DNA from: Saprospiraceae bacterium UBA1994
GTDB lineage: Bacteria > Bacteroidota > Bacteroidia > Chitinophagales > Saprospiraceae
Assembly (NCBI GenBank): GCA_002335865.1
Contig: DDCY01000033.1
Coordinates: forward strand, 84,166 to 103,846
Direction of reading: 5' to 3'
Length of the DNA stretch: 19,681 bases
Positions 1-7,654 of the stretch are shown one piece after another. Positions within the stretch are counted from its first letter, which is position 1, and every line of letters begins with the position of its first letter. Below the pieces are notes generated by a model, which was not told the DNA's origin, did no database searches, and worked only from the letters and a program-made list of their open reading frames with translations. Position numbers and translations under genes: made by a program.

Positions 1-26
1 AGTTGCACTCAAAAGATAAATCATCT

Positions 27-55
27 CAAACATACTCAGTGAAACTCACAAACAA
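27..55 (-). promoter_or_regulatory. Candidate Bacteroidota promoter reading out of the left edge
   Basis: Read on the minus strand, TATGTTTG (34 to 27) matches the Bacteroidota -7 consensus TAnnTTTG. A TTG (55 to 53) lies 18 bases upstream, which is an acceptable -33 spacing. Transcription would leave the window at the left, so the gene it serves is not visible. This is the only -7 match in the window for which I also found a plausible -33 element. Confidence 0.4.
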
Positions 56-300
56 TAAGAATATTCTATTAGAGTATTACAGGATAGACAGCTCGCATAA
101 TTTACGTTCAAAATTTACTTTTTTTCGATTACAACAAAGGTGATAATTAATTTTCTTTACAAAAGAGATATGTTTATACACTAATCTATTAAGTTTTAAA
201 TGCTATTAGATATTACTAGAAACCGATGGAAGTTTTAAAAAAACCTTATAGATTAAATAATTGCTATCCCTAAATTGTCCTTATATTGTGCCATTACACA
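56..300. other. AT-rich intergenic stretch, no gene seen
   Basis: I read both strands. The longest open stretch is a minus-strand run of about 40 codons ending near position 80; it has no start and its composition looks like random AT-rich DNA. No repeat, RNA gene or recognisable protein remnant was found. Confidence 0.5.
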
Positions 301-343
301 AAAAATAAAGAGTTATGGTTTAAAAAATCCATAACTCTTTATT
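301..343 (-). terminator. Intrinsic terminator of tRNA-Leu
   Basis: A perfect 15-bp stem (304-318 paired with 329-343) encloses a 10-base AT loop. On the minus strand it lies 9 bases beyond the tRNA 3' end and runs into a T-rich tract (complement of the A run at 296-305). This has the form of a Rho-independent terminator for the tRNA transcript. Confidence 0.8.
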
Positions 344-352
344 AACCAATTG

Positions 353-435
353 TGCCCGGAGGGGGACTCGAACCCCCACGTACGTAGTACACATGTCCCT
401 CAAACATGCCTGTCTACCAATTTCAGCACCCGGGC
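353..435 (-). tRNA. tRNA-Leu (anticodon GAG)
   Basis: The minus strand folds as a class II tRNA of 83 bases. The acceptor arm is GCCCGGG with TCCGGGC (one G-U pair), followed by the discriminator A; CCA is not encoded. The anticodon stem is CATGT/ACATG around the loop TTGAGGG, which gives anticodon GAG (leucine CUU/CUC codons). A long variable arm, as expected for tRNA-Leu, precedes a T-arm with a GGGGG/CCCCC stem and TTCGAGT loop. The gene sits alone, 195 bases downstream of mlaF on the same strand. Confidence 0.95.
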
Positions 436-630
436 TTGGACAGAGCCTTTTCCTTTGAAAACGCCTTGAATAATGCGCATTACATAGAAACGAATTGTTT
501 CTCTAGAATCCGTTTTTAGTCAAAATTCTATGTGTTTTATCATTAAATTATAATTACCCCACTCACGTTTAATCTGCTTTCCAATTTGTCACAAAGATTG
601 TAAAATCTTTTAAAACTCAACTATATACAC
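436..630. other. Spacer between tRNA-Leu and mlaF with nested inverted repeats
   Basis: No gene is visible in these 195 bases. They contain a weak hairpin just after mlaF (AAAGATT 593-599 / AATCTTT 604-610), a pair of 8-bp arms (ACATAGAA 482-489 / TTCTATGT 526-533) enclosing a smaller hairpin (486-491 / 497-502), and a 12-bp palindrome TAATGCGCATTA at 471-482. On the minus strand they lie downstream of mlaF and upstream of the tRNA, so they may contribute to termination or processing, but no U-tract makes this certain. No canonical -7 element for the tRNA was found. Confidence 0.4.
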
Positions 631-1416
631 CTAAAGATTTTCAAGGCTATTTTTGCCATTATTTTTAGCTGCTTCTACTAGCTTTTTGAGAAAAGGAGAT
701 GCAAAGATAAAAGCATCTAATTCTTTGTTAACAGTACCCAGTACTTGCTCTTTATTACCCTTCCAAGCTAACCTTCCTGCCTCAAGTAGAATTATATTTT
801 CACCAATCTCCATCACGGAATTCATATCATGTGTATTGATGATAGTAGTAATGTCTTCTTCATTAGTTATATCACTAATCAATTCGTCTATCGTGATGGA
901 AGTTTTTGGATCTAATCCAGAATTAGGTTCATCACAGAAAAGGTACTTAGGCTTAAGCACTATTGCTCTTGCGATACCGACACGCTTTTGCATACCTCCA
1001 CTAATCTCTGATGGATACTTAAGATTCACTCCGCTTAAACTTACGCGCTCCAACACTTCATCTACTCTCATTTGCTTCTCTAAAGAAGTCATAGGAGTAA
1101 ACATATCCATTGGAAATCGAATGTTTTCTTCTATTGTCATTGAATCAAATAGCGCATTTCCTTGAAACAGCATACCTACTTTCTTACGAATTGCTAGAAT
1201 TCCTTTTTTATCTAAGTTAGTGTAATCAATATCATTAAACCATACACGACCTTGTGTAGGAGGGAATAATCCTACCAATATTTTTAATAATACCGTCTTA
1301 CCAGCCCCACTACGACCTATGATTAAATTGGTCTTTCCAGATTCGAAGGTAAAGTCAACGCCTTTAAGTACTTCTTGGTCTCCAAATTGCTTAAAAATGC
1401 CTTCTGCTCTAATCAT
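631..1416 (-). CDS. mlaF: MlaF-type ABC transporter ATP-binding protein
   Basis: This is the ATPase of an Mla/MCE-type phospholipid transporter, which moves lipids between the inner and outer membranes. The protein has 261 residues, normal for the family. Visible motifs are Walker A GRSGAGKT (34-41), the Q-loop Gln85, the signature SGGMQ (139-143), Walker B with catalytic Glu (YLFCDEP, 158-164) and the switch His196. The start ATG lies 4 bases after the stop of mlaE, so the two form a translationally close operon with the permease first. The assignment to MlaF rests on the signature SGGMQKR and on the adjacent MlaE; the ABC ATPase assignment alone is certain. No MCE-domain (MlaD) gene follows: the next gene downstream is a tRNA, so the substrate-binding partner must lie elsewhere. 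Confidence 0.9.
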   Translation of the reverse strand: MIRAEGIFKQFGDQEVLKGVDFTFESGKTNLIIGRSGAGKTVLLKILVGLFPPTQGRVWFNDIDYTNLDKKGILAIRKKVGMLFQGNALFDSMTIEENIRFPMDMFTPMTSLEKQMRVDEVLERVSLSGVNLKYPSEISGGMQKRVGIARAIVLKPKYLFCDEPNSGLDPKTSITIDELISDITNEEDITTIINTHDMNSVMEIGENIILLEAGRLAWKGNKEQVLGTVNKELDAFIFASPFLKKLVEAAKNNGKNSLENL

Positions 1417-1420
1417 ATCT

Positions 1421-2167
1421 CTACTGTGTAAGTAATACTACGATGAAGTAATCTGCTAGTAAGATTAATATATCACTATATACTACAGCTCTAGTACTCG
1501 CTGCCCCAAGTTCTATGCTACCGCCTTTAACAAAATAACCTTGAAAACATGATACCGATACTAATATAATCGCGAATGTTACGGACTTAACGAGCATCAT
1601 AACTACATTAAAAGGTATAAAGAATGCTCTTAGTCCCTGAACATATTCAGCTTGAGTAAAGAGATCTGCTGGCACACTAGCTAGATATCCGCCTATAATA
1701 CCAACTATTGCAGCTACACATACGAGCAAAGGAACCACATACGCAGCAGCTATCAACTTGGGCATAATAAGGTAACTCGATGTATTGAGACCCATTATTT
1801 CCATAGCGTCGATATGTTCTTTTTGTCGCATACCACCAATCTCAGCGGCCATAGTCGACCCTACATTACCCGCTAAGACCAAGCAGGTAACCATTGGCGC
1901 AAGCTCAATAATCATCATATCTCTTACGATATAGCCTATATAATAGGGCGGTATCAAAGTTCCTTCCATTTGATAGTAGAACTGAACTACGGTCACTGCT
2001 CCTAAGAATACTGCTATAAGCAATACAATTGGAAGCGAACCTATACCAATATCATACATCTGACGTATGAGTTCCTTATAGTACATACCCCAATTCTCCG
2101 GCTTGCGGAAAACTTCCTTTTGCCAAAGTACAAACTTCCCAAGATCTGATAAATATCTGAGTTTCAT
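1421..2167 (-). CDS. mlaE: MlaE-type ABC transporter permease
   Basis: This is the inner-membrane permease of an Mla/MCE lipid transporter. The 248 residues contain about five hydrophobic segments and the conserved family stretch around GSTMAAEIGGMR, followed by the E-x-IDAMEIMG motif that contacts the ATPase. A GTG at 2200 would extend the frame by 11 residues, but it sits on top of the promoter -7 element (2200-2207). I therefore place the start at ATG 2165-2167 (MKLRYLSDLG), leaving a short leader of roughly 25 bases. The gene is followed after 4 bases by mlaF. The family is clear from sequence; the transported lipid is inferred from the family. Confidence 0.88.
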   Translation of the reverse strand: MKLRYLSDLGKFVLWQKEVFRKPENWGMYYKELIRQMYDIGIGSLPIVLLIAVFLGAVTVVQFYYQMEGTLIPPYYIGYIVRDMMIIELAPMVTCLVLAGNVGSTMAAEIGGMRQKEHIDAMEIMGLNTSSYLIMPKLIAAAYVVPLLVCVAAIVGIIGGYLASVPADLFTQAEYVQGLRAFFIPFNVVMMLVKSVTFAIILVSVSCFQGYFVKGGSIELGAASTRAVVYSDILILLADYFIVVLLTQ

Positions 2168-2199
2168 ATAATGTGTTAGCCGTTTACAACGATAAGGCA

Positions 2200-2207
2200 C
2201 AAAGATA
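2200..2207 (-). promoter_or_regulatory. Promoter -7 element for mlaEF
   Basis: The minus strand reads TATCTTTG, an exact match to TAnnTTTG, 33 bases before the chosen mlaE ATG. No clear -33 TTG is seen at 17-23 bases upstream. A second exact match, TATATTTG (minus, 2308-2301), lies about 100 bases further up. Confidence 0.5.
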
Positions 2208-2354
2208 GTTTTTTCTTATAGCCATTTATAAGCATCATCTTTAACGTTCTTGATATTTGAATTTATTTAAATGGACTCATTAACATATTGGTGTTTTGAC
2301 CAAATATATCTTCACAATCTCGTTACATTAGCATTTAATATAAAATCTTAAAGT

Positions 2355-3053
2355 ATGAACGCTGTAATCACAGGAGGGACAAAAGGAATAGGAAGAGCAA
2401 TTGCTGACTTACTTGCGTCAAAAGGAATCAATCTATTTGTCTGCTCTCGAAATGAAAGTGACCTAGAAGAGATGAAATTCACTATAGAAAAAAACAATAA
2501 TTCAAAAGTACAAACAACAGTAGTCGATATGTCTATAAAAGCTGAAGTTCAGACATTCGCAGCTAACATTTTGAAAAACGTGGAGCAGGTAGATATATTA
2601 GTCAATAATGCGGGCATGTTTATTCCTGGCGCGTTAGCGGATGAGGAAGATGGGGCTCTAGAACAAATGATCAATACGAATCTATATAGTGCGTATTATC
2701 TCACAAGAGCATTACTTCCTAGTATGATGGATCGAAGGAATGGTCATATATTTAATATTTGCTCAGTCGCTAGTAAAATTGCATATCCCAATGGTGGGTC
2801 ATACAGTATTTCGAAATTTGCTTTATTAGGGTTCTCCAAAGTACTGAGAGAAGAACTGAAGGATAATGCCATCAAAGTGACGTCGGTACTACCAGGAGCA
2901 ACTTGGTCGAATAGTTGGGCTGGCATAAATTTGCCTCGAGAAAGGTTGATGGAAGCGAACGATATCGCAATAGCGATTTGGGGTGCATTACAGATGAGTA
3001 CTAGTGCTGTTGTAGAAGAGATAGTTCTTAGACCTCAGTTAGGAGATCTATAA
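2355..3053 (+). CDS. SDR-family oxidoreductase
   Basis: This is a classical short-chain dehydrogenase/reductase of 232 residues using NAD(P)H. It has the cofactor glycine motif TGGTKGIG (6-13), NNAG (84-87) and a catalytic Ser137-Tyr150-Lys154 set. It starts at ATG 2355 and ends in VEEIVLRPQLGDL, a tail often seen in Bacteroidota SDRs annotated as sepiapterin-reductase-like or 3-oxoacyl-ACP-reductase-like. The substrate cannot be read from the sequence. It is divergent from mlaE and followed 51 bases after its stop by the iodotyrosine-deiodinase-like gene on the same strand, so the two may be co-transcribed. It differs from the FabG at 5235-5981 and is not a recent copy of it. Confidence 0.85.
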   Translation: MNAVITGGTKGIGRAIADLLASKGINLFVCSRNESDLEEMKFTIEKNNNSKVQTTVVDMSIKAEVQTFAANILKNVEQVDILVNNAGMFIPGALADEEDGALEQMINTNLYSAYYLTRALLPSMMDRRNGHIFNICSVASKIAYPNGGSYSISKFALLGFSKVLREELKDNAIKVTSVLPGATWSNSWAGINLPRERLMEANDIAIAIWGALQMSTSAVVEEIVLRPQLGDL

Positions 3054-3104
3054 TATAACTTAACAATGATTCAATAATTGATAATAAATAATAGAATTAT
3101 TAAA

Positions 3105-3773
3105 ATGGCTCACAGTGATAGTTTTATACCCTATGAGGCGCAAAGAATAAGTGGCAAAGAATCTGCGAAGCGAAGTGCAGACTATAGAGCTTATATGGAC
3201 CAAAGAAGATCAATTCGATTTTTTTCGAATAAACCTGTATCAGAAGAGGTCATCAAAAATTTGATAATGGCTGCATCTACTGCTCCATCAGGTGCACATA
3301 AGCAACCTTGGACGTTCTGTGCAGTGTCCAATCCTGAGATCAAAACTGCCATCCGTAAAGCCGCCGAAGAAGAGGAATATAAAAGTTACCATGGACGTAT
3401 GTCTGAAGAGTGGATCGAAGATCTCAAGCCATTTGGTACAGACTGGCACAAAGAATTTTTAACTGTTGCGCCGTGGTTGATTATCGTTTTCAAAAAAGCA
3501 TTTGACTATGATGGCGAAGAGAAAAGGAAAAATTACTACGTAAACGAATCTGTAGGTATTGCTGCTGGAATATTAATATCTGCTATTCATAATGCTGGAC
3601 TAGTTACACTTACGCATACTCCTAGTCCAATGAATTTTCTTCAAAAGATACTAGAGAGACCTGACAATGAAAGACCTTTCCTACTTTTACCTGTTGGCTA
3701 TCCAATTGATGATGCTGTAGTGCCTCTGCTAGAGAGAAAGAATGAGCAAGAGGTAATTAAATATTATAAGTAA
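3105..3773 (+). CDS. Nitroreductase-fold flavoprotein, iodotyrosine deiodinase (IYD) type
   Basis: This is an FMN protein of the nitroreductase superfamily, 222 residues. The N-terminal RRSIRFFSNKPV (34-45) and TAPSGAHKQPW (59-69) are the FMN-binding segments. Aligned by eye with human IYD, all three residues that clamp the halotyrosine zwitterion are kept: Glu91, Tyr95 and Lys116 (human Glu157, Tyr161, Lys182) in the lid region around EEEYKSY and TDWHK. The LTHTP segment and LLPVGYP near the C-terminus also match IYD. Bacterial IYDs, including one from Haliscomenobacter hydrossis, reductively dehalogenate iodo-, bromo- or chlorotyrosine. The role here is inference from those residues. An in-frame TTG at 3078 was rejected in favour of ATG 3105, because the conserved homology starts later and the extra residues look like leader. 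Confidence 0.85.
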   Translation: MAHSDSFIPYEAQRISGKESAKRSADYRAYMDQRRSIRFFSNKPVSEEVIKNLIMAASTAPSGAHKQPWTFCAVSNPEIKTAIRKAAEEEEYKSYHGRMSEEWIEDLKPFGTDWHKEFLTVAPWLIIVFKKAFDYDGEEKRKNYYVNESVGIAAGILISAIHNAGLVTLTHTPSPMNFLQKILERPDNERPFLLLPVGYPIDDAVVPLLERKNEQEVIKYYK

Positions 3774-3820
3774 ACTCTAGTGATTAGGGGATTGAGATTC
3801 GCTTTGTTCGTTTAAGGATA

Positions 3821-5059
3821 TCACTTTATTACATTCTCAATACTACACTTTCCGTACATTTCGATCTTACCGTTTTTTCTCTTTGTAGATTGAAGATCAA
3901 TACCTTCCCAAGTATCTCCACAGTCATTATGTAAATGAGCATTATAAAGCTTAAGTGTGGCTCCTGGCTCAACAGTTATTTTTCGGCCTTCCGCCATAGA
4001 AACTCTACAGTATATTTCTAAGGTATTTCCACTTTTGACAATGACATCATTCTTAAGATCTTTGGAACCTAGCCATTTTCTATCCCGATCGATTACTATA
4101 GATTGAAAATCATCTGATTCACACCACTGAGGTACTAATAGTTTACGTTGTTTGGAATCTTGCTTATGAAAGTTACGGTGTATCTTCCCTATCTGACAAG
4201 GAGTGAGTGCCATCTGACTTGAATTATAGTCCATCATGTTGTTACTTGTTGGCCCTTCACATGGTGGCTTACCTGAAGAATTCCAACAGTTACTATTTGG
4301 TGGTGTATCGTCGCAGCCATCATTACGATACCACGAGTGACTAAGGCCCAGAATATGCGCGATCTCATGATTAAGATTAGTGGCATGTTGCCATGCTGGT
4401 AGTCCTAATTCATAGACACCTGCAATTTTTACAGTAGTACCCATCGCTATACCTGTGATATCTGTAGTATACGTTTTACTAGCTACACTATCCGGATGAG
4501 TAGGTTGTATAAATATATTGAGTACTGAACCTTCATCTTGTTGATACTTAATCAGCACTTCTTTTCGACTATTGTTCCGATTCTTTCCCTTACTAAGAAA
4601 CCAATATAGATCATCATCCTTATGAAAAGCATATGGGCTACGCCCTACTTCCGTATCCATATCTCTCAGAACATATGTAAAATAGGCTGCTAAAACAGGA
4701 GTTTCGTTTCCTTCTGGAAGCCTCATTTTTTCATTAATCTCAAGACGCATAATGGCATTTTCCATGATCTGATCAAAATATAATTCTCCTTCCGACCTAT
4801 CAAAGTTGTACTTCCCTTTTTCTGCATCCATGTAATGCACATTTATCCGCACTTCCTGTTTATAGTATTCTAATGGATAATTTGAGTCTGGAGCATAGTT
4901 TATAGGCTCACGACAAGTACTACTATACCCCTCAGGGACATCAAAATGAGAAATATGTTCGTTGGATTGTGCTAAATCACAAATACGTAACGAAATGATC
5001 TTATTATTGCAACTAGAAAATAACACGATACATAATAAGAGAGTCCAAACTACTTTCAT
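3821..5059 (-). CDS. M43 (pappalysin-like) zinc metalloprotease lipoprotein
   Basis: This 412-residue secreted lipoprotein has a signal peptide with lipobox LFSSC (Cys17). The metzincin zinc motif HEIAHILGLSH (231-241) supplies three His ligands and catalytic Glu232. A Met-turn follows in NNMMDYN (273-279), preceded by Cys pairs, as in the pregnancy-associated plasma protein-A (M43) family. From about residue 330 the protein changes to a repetitive beta pattern with PGATL and W-E-G-I motifs, like the first coils of a right-handed parallel beta-helix. The end (ENVIK) comes early for such a helix, so the tail may be short or shortened, but no coding continuation was found downstream. It is probably anchored on the outer membrane or cell surface; the substrate is unknown. 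It converges on the IYD-like gene. Confidence 0.85.
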   Translation of the reverse strand: MKVVWTLLLCIVLFSSCNNKIISLRICDLAQSNEHISHFDVPEGYSSTCREPINYAPDSNYPLEYYKQEVRINVHYMDAEKGKYNFDRSEGELYFDQIMENAIMRLEINEKMRLPEGNETPVLAAYFTYVLRDMDTEVGRSPYAFHKDDDLYWFLSKGKNRNNSRKEVLIKYQQDEGSVLNIFIQPTHPDSVASKTYTTDITGIAMGTTVKIAGVYELGLPAWQHATNLNHEIAHILGLSHSWYRNDGCDDTPPNSNCWNSSGKPPCEGPTSNNMMDYNSSQMALTPCQIGKIHRNFHKQDSKQRKLLVPQWCESDDFQSIVIDRDRKWLGSKDLKNDVIVKSGNTLEIYCRVSMAEGRKITVEPGATLKLYNAHLHNDCGDTWEGIDLQSTKRKNGKIEMYGKCSIENVIK

Positions 5060-5234
5060 ATTATTATTCTTTCGGATTGATCAATTTTTAACATAGAATC
5101 TGATCCCTCTCGGGTCATACAACGATAACAACTCTTTTGTGCTAGAAAAATATATGACTTCCCTTAGGTCAAAGACAAATAACTAATAAGGACATTAATA
5201 GAATTTGCTTTTTAAAATACTTATCAACTTAATT

Positions 5235-5981
5235 CTAAGTATTGAGTCCTCCACATACACTTATCGTCTGACCAGATATATACCTTCCCATATCAGATCC
5301 AAGAAATGCGCAAGTATTAGCTATATCAACACCACTACCTAATCTTTTGAGTGGAATATTGTCGGTATATCCTTTTATAACTTCTTCAGAAAGTTCTCCA
5401 GTCATATCAGTCTCTATGAATCCTGGAGCAATGGCATTGCACCTGATTCCTCTAGATCCTAATTCCTTAGCAATAGACTTAGTGAATCCTATGATACCAG
5501 CTTTAGACGCAGCATAGTTTGCCTGACCAGCATTACCAAAAACACCTACTACAGAACTCATATTGATAATAGATCCGAATCTAGCCTTGAGCATATGACG
5601 TATTGTATGCTTAGTAAGATTAAATACCGATTTGAGATTGACTTCAATTACTTGGTCCCACTGATCTTCACCCATTCGTAGCATAAGGTTATCCTTAGTG
5701 ATTCCAGCATTATTAATGAGAATATCAATTTTCCCAAAATCTTCGATTACAGATTTCACTAATTCTCCTGCTTGATCAAAGTTAGCCGCATCTGACTTAT
5801 ATGCCTTCACATTACGGCCAGCAACTGAAGCTTCTTTTACTATATTTTCAGCGCTTTCGCCTGATGATCTATATGTAAATGCTACATCACATCCCATCTC
5901 AGCGAATTGTCTTACGATAGCTTCTCCTATACCTCTTGAACCCCCAGTAATGAGAGCTACTTTATCTTTTAATAATTGCAT
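5235..5981 (-). CDS. fabG: 3-oxoacyl-[acyl-carrier-protein] reductase
   Basis: This enzyme reduces 3-oxoacyl-ACP with NADPH in fatty-acid elongation. The 248 residues have the cofactor motif TGGSRGIG (12-19), N90 with NAG (91-93) and the catalytic Ser143-Tyr156-Lys160. FabG-specific stretches are ITKDNLMLRM, SVVGVFGNAGQANYAASKAG, and a C-terminus of ISVCGG plus four residues. It is a single gene with its own promoter, not in a fab operon here, and is divergent from asnS. A catabolic paralogue cannot be excluded from sequence alone, but the match to housekeeping FabG is close. Confidence 0.92.
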   Translation of the reverse strand: MQLLKDKVALITGGSRGIGEAIVRQFAEMGCDVAFTYRSSGESAENIVKEASVAGRNVKAYKSDAANFDQAGELVKSVIEDFGKIDILINNAGITKDNLMLRMGEDQWDQVIEVNLKSVFNLTKHTIRHMLKARFGSIINMSSVVGVFGNAGQANYAASKAGIIGFTKSIAKELGSRGIRCNAIAPGFIETDMTGELSEEVIKGYTDNIPLKRLGSGVDIANTCAFLGSDMGRYISGQTISVCGGLNT

Positions 5982-6010
5982 ATTGTCGATTGTTGATTTA
6001 ATAAACTTTA

Positions 6011-6018
6011 CAAATGTA
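6011..6018 (-). promoter_or_regulatory. Promoter -7 element for fabG
   Basis: The minus strand reads TACATTTG, an exact TAnnTTTG match, ending 29 bases before the fabG ATG. This would give a leader of about 20-25 bases. No clear -33 TTG was found at the expected distance. Confidence 0.5.
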
Positions 6019-6153
6019 GTAAACTAAATACTGTCAGAGGACTAGGGCATACTTTGCGCAGTAACAGGGTATAACAGATAATACATGGATTCTTTTAAAA
6101 TACTATCCATATTGTTGATAACAATTTATCAATTACAATTTCCAAACAAGTAC

Positions 6154-6161
6154 TATCTTTA
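6154..6161 (+). promoter_or_regulatory. Possible -7 element for asnS
   Basis: TATCTTTA differs from TAnnTTTG only in the last base and ends 26 bases before the asnS ATG, the same geometry as the minus-strand promoters here. No suitably spaced -33 TTG was found, so this is tentative. Confidence 0.3.
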
Positions 6162-6187
6162 CGAGCTTATAATATATACAATAGGTT

Positions 6188-7624
6188 ATGCAGAAAAGAG
6201 AGAAAATCGTAGATCTGATCCAAAGTGTTCAGCTAGACAGAGAAGTAACGGTAATGGGATGGATACGTTCGTTTCGTAATGATAGATTCATTGCACTTAA
6301 TGACGGATCGACAATCAAGACACTGCAAGTAGTTATAGATCAAAATAATGAAGACTTTGCATTGCTAAAGAGATTTACCGTAGGTGCAGCTATCAAGGCC
6401 ACTGGTAGGATCATAGAGTCTCAAGGTAAAGGTCAATCTGTAGAGCTTGTAGCTGAGACATTAGTAGTATTAGGGGATTGTGACGCTGATAAGTATCCTC
6501 TACAGCCCAAGAAGCATTCTTTAGAATTTTTGAGAGATATAGCGCATCTCAGAGTTCGTACTAGTACATTTAGTGCAGTATTCCGTATTCGTCATGCAGT
6601 TACGTTTGCAATACATAAATTTTTTAATGATAAAGGGTTCTACAACGTCCATAGTCCTATCATCACAGGCAGTGATGCCGAAGGTGCAGGAGAAATGTTC
6701 CAAGTAACTACCATGAATATGGATAGTATTCCACTAGGAGAAGATGAAAAAGTAGATTACAAGCAAGACTTTTTCGGCAAAGCAACTAACTTAACCGTAT
6801 CTGGCCAACTCCAAGCGGAATTAGCGGCTCTTGGTCTGAGCCAAGTATATACTTTTGGTCCTACTTTCCGAGCGGAGAATAGTAATACGAGTCGTCACCT
6901 TGCAGAATTTTGGATGATAGAACCAGAGGTAGCATTTTCGGATTTAGATGATAACATGAATCTCGCAGAAGATATGCTTAAGTATGTCATCAAATACGTA
7001 ATAGAAAAATGTGACGACGATCTACAGTTTCTCGAAAATAGAATCGTACAAGAAGACAAGCACAAACCAACTGCAGAAAGACAACCAATGGATCTCAGAG
7101 AGAAGTTGAAGTTTTGTGTAGATAATGATTTTGAAAGATTAACTTATACTCAGGCTTTCCAAATACTGAGAAATAGTAAACCGAATAAGAAGAAGAAATT
7201 TCAATTTGTCTTAGACGAGTGGGGAGCAGATCTGCAATCAGAGCACGAACGTTTCTTAGTAGAAAAACATTTCAAGAAGCCGGTAATTTTAACTGACTAT
7301 CCTAAAGACATCAAGTCATTCTATATGAGACAAAATGATGATGGTACGACTGTAGGTGCAATGGATGTATTGTTTCCTGGAATCGGAGAAATCATCGGTG
7401 GGTCAGCTCGTGAAGAGCGTCTAGATAAACTCACTCAGCGTATGGATGAAATGGGTATTCCTCAGAAGGAAATGCAATGGTTTCTTGATACCAGAATGTA
7501 CGGAACTGTTCCACATGCAGGGTATGGTTTAGGATTTGAAAGATTGGTGCAATTCGTTACTGGGATGGCAAATATTCGTGACGTAATTCCTTTCCCAAGA
7601 TATCCAGGTAGTGCAGAATTTTAA
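6188..7624 (+). CDS. asnS: Asparaginyl-tRNA synthetase
   Basis: This class IIb synthetase charges tRNA-Asn with asparagine using ATP in the cytoplasm. The N-terminal OB-fold anticodon-binding domain (about 1-115, with VTVMGWIRSFRND) is followed by the catalytic domain. Motif 2 is in GPTFRAENSNTSRHLAEFW, and motif 3 is GYGLGFERL near the C-terminus, followed by the usual IRDVIPFPRYPGS ending. The length of 478 residues is normal. The start ATG at 6188 gives the expected N-terminus; a frame opening at 6085 is a different reading frame and not an extension. The gene is divergent from fabG and converges on the DUF5606 gene with a 30-base gap that holds no obvious terminator. Confidence 0.97.
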   Translation: MQKREKIVDLIQSVQLDREVTVMGWIRSFRNDRFIALNDGSTIKTLQVVIDQNNEDFALLKRFTVGAAIKATGRIIESQGKGQSVELVAETLVVLGDCDADKYPLQPKKHSLEFLRDIAHLRVRTSTFSAVFRIRHAVTFAIHKFFNDKGFYNVHSPIITGSDAEGAGEMFQVTTMNMDSIPLGEDEKVDYKQDFFGKATNLTVSGQLQAELAALGLSQVYTFGPTFRAENSNTSRHLAEFWMIEPEVAFSDLDDNMNLAEDMLKYVIKYVIEKCDDDLQFLENRIVQEDKHKPTAERQPMDLREKLKFCVDNDFERLTYTQAFQILRNSKPNKKKKFQFVLDEWGADLQSEHERFLVEKHFKKPVILTDYPKDIKSFYMRQNDDGTTVGAMDVLFPGIGEIIGGSAREERLDKLTQRMDEMGIPQKEMQWFLDTRMYGTVPHAGYGLGFERLVQFVTGMANIRDVIPFPRYPGSAEF

Positions 7625-7654
7625 AAAACCTATTGAAGACATTCGGCGATTAAT

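Noticed and set aside
471..482. 12-bp perfect palindrome TAATGCGCATTA as a stand-alone operator
   Set aside because: Palindromes of this length are expected a few times in 20 kb by chance; kept only as part of the nested repeat observation.
653..1165. Plus-strand open frame of 170 codons
   Set aside because: It lies wholly within mlaF on the other strand, and its translation has no recognisable motif; it is a shadow of a well-supported gene.
5100..5130. CCCTCTCGGG-like element downstream of fabG as a terminator
   Set aside because: At most five pairs with one wobble and no U tract on the minus strand.
6085..6279. Plus-strand short ORF overlapping the start of asnS
   Set aside because: It is in a different frame from asnS, covers the asnS promoter region and has no family-like sequence.
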